The notes under the pieces are model-generated. The model searched no databases and was not told the origin of the DNA. It saw only the letters and a program-made list of their open reading frames with translations. DNA of 5,953 nt from Betaproteobacteria bacterium (GTDB lineage: Bacteria; Pseudomonadota; Gammaproteobacteria; Burkholderiales; Usitatibacteraceae), in NCBI GenBank assembly GCA_003105245.1, contig PQAI01000192.1, positions 1 to 5,953 on the forward strand, given 5' to 3'. Numbering within the stretch: position 1 is the stretch's first letter; each line of letters begins with the position of its first letter. Shown here in pieces: positions 1-5,953 of the stretch. The position numbers and the translations under genes are program-made.

Positions 1-174
1 GCGGAAGCGCCGAAGCCCGCCGAACCCGCCAAGGCGCCCGAGACCAAGGTCGCAGAGGCGCCCAAGCCTGCCGAAGCCGCCAAGCCTGCGGAAGCCCCCA
101 AGCCCGCGGAAGGAGCGAAACCCGCGCCGCCCAAGCCCGCGCCCGCGAAGAAGCCCCCGCCGCCGCCGCCCGAG
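1..174 (+). repeat. Degenerate Ala-Pro-Lys-Glu repeat coding the FimV periplasmic linker
   Basis: The frame encodes repeated units of the form AEAPKPAE (codons 1-8, 18-25 and 30-37, with variants between), then PPKPAPAKK and six prolines. At DNA level the units are imperfect copies built on codons GCG, GAA, CCC and AAG. Such Pro/Lys/Ala spacers cross the periplasm in FimV and TonB-like proteins. Copy number is likely to vary between strains, which is an inference. Confidence 0.7.
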
Positions 175-1314
175 CCGGACCTGATGGACCAGGTCATGGA
201 CAACCTGCCCGTGATCGTGGGCGGGGTCGGCGCGCTCGGCGCGCTCGGTCTCGGCGGGTTCCTTTTCATGCGCCGTCGTCGACAAAGAGAGGAGGCTGGT
301 CCATCGAGTTCGATGACCAGTGCGTTTCCCTCGGACCTGAAGCCCGCCACCGTCACCGGCAAGGCCGGCGGCGGCCTGGTCGACACCGGCAACAGCTCGT
401 TCCTCACCGACTTCGACAAGACCGGCCCGGGCACGATCGACACCGACGAGGTCGATCCGGTCGCCGAGGCCGAGGTCTACATCGCCTACGGCCGCGATGC
501 GCAGGCCGAGGAGATCCTCAAGGAGGCGATGGCGCGCGACAAGAGCCGGCACGAGATCGCGCTGAAGCTCCTCGAGATCTACCACGCCCGCAAGAGCGCC
601 ACCGCCTTCGAGAACGTCGCCAAGGAGCTGCGCGCGGCCGCGGGGGAATCCAGCCCCACCTGGCTCAAGGCCGCGGCGATGGGCGCCCAGATCGACCCGA
701 CCAACCCGCTCTATGGCGGAGCCGCGGGCGCCGCGCCTGCCTTCGAGGCGGCCGCCCCCGCGCCGAAGCCCAACCTCGACTTCGACCTCGACTCGTCGTC
801 GTCCGCCGCCGCCGCGGCGCCCGCGCCCGAGGCCTCCAGCTTCGACCTCGACCTGGGCACGGAAAAGCCCCCGCAGCCGGACCTGCCCGTCTCCGCGGAG
901 GCGCCAGCCCTCGACTTCGACCTCGCGCCCTCCGCGGCGCCGGCGGCCGTCGACGTGTCCCTCACCGCGGAAGCGCCGAAGGAGGAGAAGTCCTCGTTCG
1001 ACTTCGACCTGTCGGGACTCGATTTCCCGGGCTCGTCGACGCCGTCGGCCGCGGCAGCGCCCGCTCCCGACCTCGACCTGGGCACGGAGCAGCCCGCGGC
1101 TGCGCCATCCGCGTCCCTCAGCCTCACCGACCTCGACCTGGGCGAAAGCGCCGGGGGAGGCGGCAGCGACGCGGTGGGCACCAAGCTCGAGCTCGCCAAG
1201 GCCTACCTCGAGATCGGGGACAAGGACGGCGCGCGCGAGATCCTGCAGGAAGTGGCGAAGGAAGGATCGGCTGCGCAGAAGGCCGAAGCGCAGAACCTGA
1301 TCGCCTCGCTCTGA
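1..1314 (+). CDS. fimV: FimV-family type IV pilus / polar assembly protein, C-terminal part (5' end outside window)
   Basis: FimV proteins are inner-membrane proteins with a periplasmic LysM domain and a cytoplasmic TPR region; in Pseudomonas they support type IV pilus assembly, twitching and cAMP signalling. The reading frame is open from base 1, so the N-terminus and any LysM domain lie upstream; 437 codons are visible. Codons 1-60 are an Ala/Pro/Lys/Glu-rich linker ending in six prolines (52-57). Codons about 68-90 form one glycine-rich transmembrane helix, followed by RRRRQR, which places the rest in the cytoplasm. Codons about 151-212 are the conserved FimV TPR-like block (VDPVAEAEVYIAYGRDAQAE, then KLLEIYHARK). 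Codons 259-382 are a low-complexity acidic linker with DFDL/DLDLG repeats. Codons 393-437 are the FimV C-terminal domain (KLELAKAYLEIGDKDGARE, ending NLIASL). The identification rests on this domain order. The variable linkers are usual in the family. A hairpin terminator follows the stop codon. Confidence 0.93.
   Translation, partial: AEAPKPAEPAKAPETKVAEAPKPAEAAKPAEAPKPAEGAKPAPPKPAPAKKPPPPPPEPDLMDQVMDNLPVIVGGVGALGALGLGGFLFMRRRRQREEAGPSSSMTSAFPSDLKPATVTGKAGGGLVDTGNSSFLTDFDKTGPGTIDTDEVDPVAEAEVYIAYGRDAQAEEILKEAMARDKSRHEIALKLLEIYHARKSATAFENVAKELRAAAGESSPTWLKAAAMGAQIDPTNPLYGGAAGAAPAFEAAAPAPKPNLDFDLDSSSSAAAAAPAPEASSFDLDLGTEKPPQPDLPVSAEAPALDFDLAPSAAPAAVDVSLTAEAPKEEKSSFDFDLSGLDFPGSSTPSAAAAPAPDLDLGTEQPAAAPSASLSLTDLDLGESAGGGGSDAVGTKLELAKAYLEIGDKDGAREILQEVAKEGSAAQKAEAQNLIASL
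775..1143 (+). repeat. Dispersed DFDL/DLDLG acidic repeats in the cytoplasmic linker of FimV
   Basis: Six related acidic motifs occur between alanine/proline spacers: LDFDLD (codons 259-264), SFDLDLGTE (280-288), LDFDL (304-308), SFDFDLSGLDF (332-342), DLDLGTE (357-363) and DLDLGE (377-382). Exact DNA copies support repeat expansion: GACCTCGACCTGGGCACGGA at 844-863 and at 1069-1088, its first 15 bases again at 1129-1143, and CTCGACTTCGACCTCG at 775-790 and 910-925. The spacing is irregular, so this is a dispersed repeat and not a strict tandem array. Confidence 0.75.
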
Positions 1315-1339
1315 CCTCTTCGCTGTTGCAAGTCGCTTG

Positions 1340-1370
1340 ATCGGCGGGGCTCCCCCCGCCGATTTCTTTC
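1340..1370 (+). terminator. Rho-independent terminator-like hairpin between fimV and truA
   Basis: The left arm ATCGGCGGGG (1340-1349) pairs perfectly with CCCCGCCGAT (1354-1363) around a four-base loop CTCC. The run TTTCTTTC (1363-1370) follows. The stem of ten pairs, eight of them G-C, and the T-rich tail match an intrinsic terminator in the plus direction; the minus direction has no T run after the stem. It begins 26 bases after the fimV stop and ends just before the truA ATG, so it could terminate fimV transcripts or only attenuate read-through. Confidence 0.65.
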
Positions 1371-1377
1371 CCGGCCC

Positions 1378-2163
1378 ATGCGAATCGCCCTCGGACTCGA
1401 GTACGACGGCGCGCCCTTCTGCGGGTGGCAGCACCAGCCCGCGGGATGCGGCGTGCAGGACCACCTCGAGTCCGCCCTGGCCTCCTTCGCCGACGCCCCC
1501 GTCTCCACGGTGGCGGCCGGCAGGACGGACGCCGGCGTGCATGCGCGCGCCCAGGTGGTGCACTTCGACACGGACGCGGTGCGCGACGAGCACGCATGGG
1601 TGCGCGGACCCAACGCGTCGCTTCCGGGCGCGCTGCGCGTGGTGTGGGCCCGGCGCGTGCCGGCGGACTTCCACGCGCGCTACCACGCGCTCTCGCGCAC
1701 CTACGAGTACCTGCTGCTGGACGACCCCGTGGCGCCTGCGCTGCTGCGCGCCAAGGCGGGTTGGTTCCACCGCCGCCTGGACGTGGAGGCGATGCAGGAG
1801 GCCGCGCGCCTGCTTCCCGGCGAGCGCGACTTCAGCGCCTTCCGCGACGCGCAGTGCCAGGCCCGGTCGCCGGTGCGCGACCTGCGCGAGGCGCGGGTCG
1901 AGCGGGTGGGTCCGCTCGTGGTCTTCACGCTGCGCGCCAACGCCTTCCTGCACCACATGGTGCGGAACATCGTGGGCAGCCTCGTGTACGTCGGTGCGGG
2001 CCGCCAGCCGCCGGCGTGGATCGGCGAGCTCCTCGCCGCCCGCGATCGCCGCCAGGCCGCGCCGACCTTCGCCCCCGACGGCCTGTACCTGTCGGCCATC
2101 GAGTATGATCCCTCGCTCGGCCTGCCGGCCTTCCGGCCGAGCCCTCTCCTGCCCCTGCCATGA
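1378..2163 (+). CDS. truA: tRNA pseudouridine(38-40) synthase TruA
   Basis: TruA converts uridines 38, 39 and 40 of the tRNA anticodon stem-loop to pseudouridine in the cytoplasm. The 261-residue product has the usual family length. Residues 3-18 ([16 protein letters not shown]) are the typical N-terminus, which supports ATG 1378 as start. The catalytic aspartate is D51 in GRTDAGVHA (48-56). RTYEY (107-111) carries the conserved active-site tyrosine region. [11 protein letters not shown] (190-200) and the late [11 protein letters not shown] segment (228-238) are further TruA signatures. After EYDPS near residue 246 a proline-rich tail (ending SPLLPLP) extends beyond the conserved domain. No Shine-Dalgarno sequence is visible: the bases before the ATG are TTTCTTTCCCGGCCC, directly after a terminator-like hairpin. 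The stop overlaps the trpF start as ATGA. Linkage to trpF downstream and fimV upstream is typical of Betaproteobacteria. Confidence 0.97.
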   Translation: MRIALGLEYDGAPFCGWQHQPAGCGVQDHLESALASFADAPVSTVAAGRTDAGVHARAQVVHFDTDAVRDEHAWVRGPNASLPGALRVVWARRVPADFHARYHALSRTYEYLLLDDPVAPALLRAKAGWFHRRLDVEAMQEAARLLPGERDFSAFRDAQCQARSPVRDLREARVERVGPLVVFTLRANAFLHHMVRNIVGSLVYVGAGRQPPAWIGELLAARDRRQAAPTFAPDGLYLSAIEYDPSLGLPAFRPSPLLPLP

Positions 2164-2778
2164 ACGCGCACCGAACCCGCGTCAAGATCTGCGGCATCCG
2201 CGACCCGCGGATGGCGGTGGCCGCGGCGCGTGCCGGCGCGGATGCGATCGGCCTCGTCTTCCACCCGGCGAGCCCGCGGGCGGTGGAGGTGGAAGCCGCG
2301 CGCGAGATCGCGCGCGCCGTCCCGCCGTTCGTGACCGTGGTGGGCCTCTTCGTCGACCGCGACGAGGACGGCATCCGCGCGATCCTCGGGCGCGTTCCCC
2401 TGGGCATGCTGCAGTTCCACGGCGACGAACCGCCGCAATTCTGCGACCGCTTCGGGCTGCCCTGGATCCGGGCCGTGCGGGTCGGGCCGGGGGTCGATTT
2501 GATAGAATGCGAGGGTCGCTTCTCGAGCGCGGCCGCCTTGCTGCTGGATGCGCAGGTGCCCGGGCAGTACGGGGGCACCGGCACCCCGTTCGACTGGACC
2601 CTCGTGCCGCGCGCACTGAGCCGCCCGGTGGTGCTCTCGGGCGGGCTGGACGCGGGCAACGTGGGCGCGGCCATCCGCGCCGTGAAGCCCTGGGCGGTCG
2701 ACGTCTCCAGCGGCGTGGAGTCCGCGCGCGGCGTGAAGGACGCGGCCCGGATCGAGGAATTCGTGAGGAGTGTGAGAG

Positions 2779-2804
<26 letters not shown>
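2160..2804 (+). CDS. trpF: Phosphoribosylanthranilate isomerase TrpF
   Basis: TrpF catalyses the Amadori rearrangement of N-(5-phosphoribosyl)anthranilate to CdRP in tryptophan synthesis. It is a monofunctional 214-residue (beta/alpha)8 barrel, the usual length, and not fused to TrpC. Catalytic residues are visible: the general base C11 in VKICGIRD (8-15) and the general acid D130 in LLLDA (127-131). QFHGDE (85-90), GGTGTPFDW (138-146), LSGGL (159-163) and VDVSSGVE (180-187) are the standard barrel and phosphate-binding segments. ATG 2160 overlaps the truA stop by ATGA. The bases upstream are pyrimidine-rich with no Shine-Dalgarno sequence, so translation probably depends on re-initiation after truA. 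The last 26 bases overlap trpB. Codons 112-117 (GTC GAT TTG ATA GAA TGC) are strikingly AT-rich for this DNA and form a promoter-like sequence. Confidence 0.97.
2500..2508 (+). promoter_or_regulatory. Possible internal extended -10 promoter inside trpF, reading toward trpB
   Basis: TGATAGAAT at 2500-2508 fits an extended -10 element: TG, one base, then TAGAAT, which matches five of six bases of TATAAT. It sits in the most AT-rich patch of trpF (CGATTTGATAGAAT, 2495-2508). No good -35 hexamer is visible 15-19 bases upstream, where the DNA is nearly all G and C, so any activity would rely on the extended -10. A start near 2515 would give a leader of about 260 bases before trpB. This is a sequence match only; chance cannot be excluded. 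Confidence 0.35.
2765..2770 (+). promoter_or_regulatory. Ribosome binding site of trpB
   Basis: GAGGAG lies inside the 3' end of trpF, eight bases before ATG 2779. The second in-frame ATG at 2785 would be 14 bases away, so this site favours the first. It is the clearest Shine-Dalgarno sequence at any start in the window and suggests that trpB is initiated more independently than its neighbours. Confidence 0.65.
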
Positions 2805-4014
<1,210 letters not shown>

Positions 4015-4048
4015 GCGCCAGCCCGCCGCCGGACCCGCACGAGCCTCC

Positions 4049-4866
4049 ATGAGCCGAATCGCAGCCACCTTCGAACGACTCCGCGGCGAGCGCCGCGCCG
4101 CCCTCGTGCCCTTCGTGACGGCGGGCGACCCGTCGCCCGCGCACACGCTGGGGATCATCCGCTCCCTGGTGGCGAACGGCGCCGACGTGATCGAGCTGGG
4201 CGTTCCCTTCTCCGATCCCATGGCCGACGGACCCACCATCCAGCGCGCCTCCGAGCGCGCTCTGCGCGCCGGGACGGGGCTCGCGCTGATCCTCGACACC
4301 GTGCGCCAGTACCGCCGGGAGGACGACCGCACGCCGATCGTGCTCATGGGCTACGCCAACCCCGTCGAGCACATGGGCGTGGCCGCGTTCGCCGCGCGCG
4401 CGAAGGAGGCCGGCGTCGACGGGGTCCTCATCGTCGACTACCCGCCGGAGGAAAGCGCGGCCTGGGTGCAGGCGCTGGCCGGCGCGGGGATCGACCCGAT
4501 CTTCCTGCTCTCGCCCACGTCCTCGGAAGCGCGCATCGACCTCGTCTCGCGCATGGCGAAGGGATACATCTACTACGTCTCCCTCAAGGGCGTCACGGGG
4601 GCGGCGAACATCGACACCGCGGACGTGGAGCGCATGCTCGCGCGCATCCGCGCGAGCACCTCCGTCCCGGTGGGCGTGGGATTCGGCATCCGCGAGCCGG
4701 AGACGGCGCGCGCCATCGCCCGCTTCGCCGACGCCGTGGTGATCGGCAGCCGCATCGTGGAGGAGATCGAGCGCGCCGAGCCCGACCGCGCGGCGGCGCA
4801 GGCCGGCGCCACCCTGGCCGCCTTCCGCGCGGGCGTGGACGCCGCGGCAAGGGACAAGGCCGCCGC

Positions 4867-4870
<4 letters not shown>
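4049..4870 (+). CDS. trpA: Tryptophan synthase alpha chain TrpA
   Basis: TrpA cleaves indole-3-glycerol phosphate to indole and glyceraldehyde 3-phosphate and passes indole to TrpB. The start ATG 4049 gives 273 residues (E. coli has 268) and the canonical beginning [34 protein letters not shown] segment. The frame is open further upstream to 3962, but that extension would overlap trpB and encodes Arg/Pro-rich sequence unlike TrpA. With this start the catalytic pair E49 and D60 (in [18 protein letters not shown]) falls exactly at the E. coli positions, as does Y175. The mobile loop reads SLKGVTGA (178-185). [10 protein letters not shown] (209-218) and IGSRIVE (232-238) form the phosphate site. 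The 34-base gap from trpB (4015-4048) holds no clear Shine-Dalgarno sequence, only GAG at 4041-4043. The stop overlaps accD by ATGA. Confidence 0.98.
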
Positions 4871-5732
<862 letters not shown>

Positions 5733-5736
<4 letters not shown>

Positions 5737-5953
5737 GCGCCGCGCCCGGGCCCCTCGCCCCCCTGGGGCAGTGGCTCGACTACATCTCCGCGCAGCACCC
5801 CGCGAAGATCGCCCTCGGGCTCGATCGCGTGCGCGAGGTCATGGGCCGCATGCGGCTCGCCCTGCCCGCGACTGCGATCACGGTGGGCGGCACGAACGGC
5901 AAGGGCTCCACCTGCGCCTACCTGGAGTGCATCCTGCGCACGGCGGGGTACCG
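5733..5953 (+). CDS. folC: Folylpolyglutamate / dihydrofolate synthase FolC, N-terminal part (3' end outside window)
   Basis: FolC adds L-glutamate to dihydropteroate and glutamate tails to folates, using ATP. Only the first 73 codons are present. From GTG 5733 the frame reads [20 protein letters not shown] (residues 11-30), then DRVREVM, the characteristic FolC N-terminus. The ATP-binding P-loop GTNGKGST is at 53-60, preceded by ITVG, where many homologues have ITVA, and [13 protein letters not shown] follows. GTG 5733 is chosen because no ATG precedes the conserved region and it makes a GTGA overlap with the accD stop, matching the ATGA overlaps of its neighbours. GGAGG (5727-5731) is only one base from the GTG, too close for a normal ribosome binding site, so coupling to accD translation is likely. 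The remaining roughly 350 codons lie beyond the window. Confidence 0.93.

Noticed and set aside
164..168. FTATGG in AccD (residues 163-168) instead of the FSASGG found in E. coli, as a possible lost active-site residue
   Set aside because: The oxyanion-hole glycines GGARMQEG are intact and Ser-to-Thr changes here are usual in betaproteobacterial AccD. The coordinates given are AccD residue numbers; the bases are 5353-5370.
284..315. Possible internal translation start in fimV giving a free cytoplasmic fragment: AAAGAGAGGAGG (284-295) before in-frame ATG 313
   Set aside because: The spacing of 17 bases is too long for normal initiation, and the sequence is explained by the basic juxtamembrane residues RQREE of FimV.
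1315..1377. A trp leader peptide or classic trp attenuator before truA-trpF
   Set aside because: There is no short reading frame with tandem Trp codons and no alternative pairing for the hairpin that I can see. The hairpin looks like a plain terminator.

Overview
The window is a very GC-rich stretch (roughly 70 percent G+C by eye) with every recognisable gene on the plus strand. The order fimV-truA-trpF-trpB-trpA-accD-folC is a known arrangement of Betaproteobacteria. The protein details agree: a FimV C-terminal domain, a TrpA loop with the sequence SLKGVTGA, and an AccD with [14 protein letters not shown] therefore infer a high-GC betaproteobacterium, of the Burkholderiales, Rhodocyclales or a related uncultured lineage. 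Nothing in the window narrows it further.

Layout. Positions 1-1314 hold the C-terminal part of FimV: an Ala/Pro/Lys/Glu-rich periplasmic linker, one membrane helix, a cytoplasmic TPR-like block, an acidic linker with repeated Asp-Phe-Asp-Leu motifs, and the conserved C-terminal domain. A 10-bp perfect GC-rich hairpin followed by a T-rich run (1340-1369) lies between fimV and truA. From 1378 to the end the genes are packed: truA/trpF overlap by ATGA, trpF/trpB overlap by 26 bp, trpB and trpA are 34 bp apart, trpA/accD overlap by ATGA and accD/folC overlap by GTGA. folC starts at a GTG codon and runs off the right edge.

How the genes work together. TrpF, TrpB and TrpA carry out the phosphoribosylanthranilate isomerase step and the final tryptophan synthase step. 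TruA modifies the tRNA anticodon arm. AccD is the carboxyltransferase beta subunit for malonyl-CoA synthesis. FolC adds glutamates to folates. The overlaps suggest one transcript with coupled translation. FimV belongs to type IV pilus and polar assembly and is probably separated from the rest by the hairpin, at least in part.

I found no mobile element, CRISPR array, RNA gene or unknown gene cluster. This is a housekeeping region. The most notable non-coding signals are an extended -10 promoter-like sequence inside trpF, which coincides with the only in-frame ATA codon of the window, and the terminator-like hairpin that ends only a few bases before the truA start codon.
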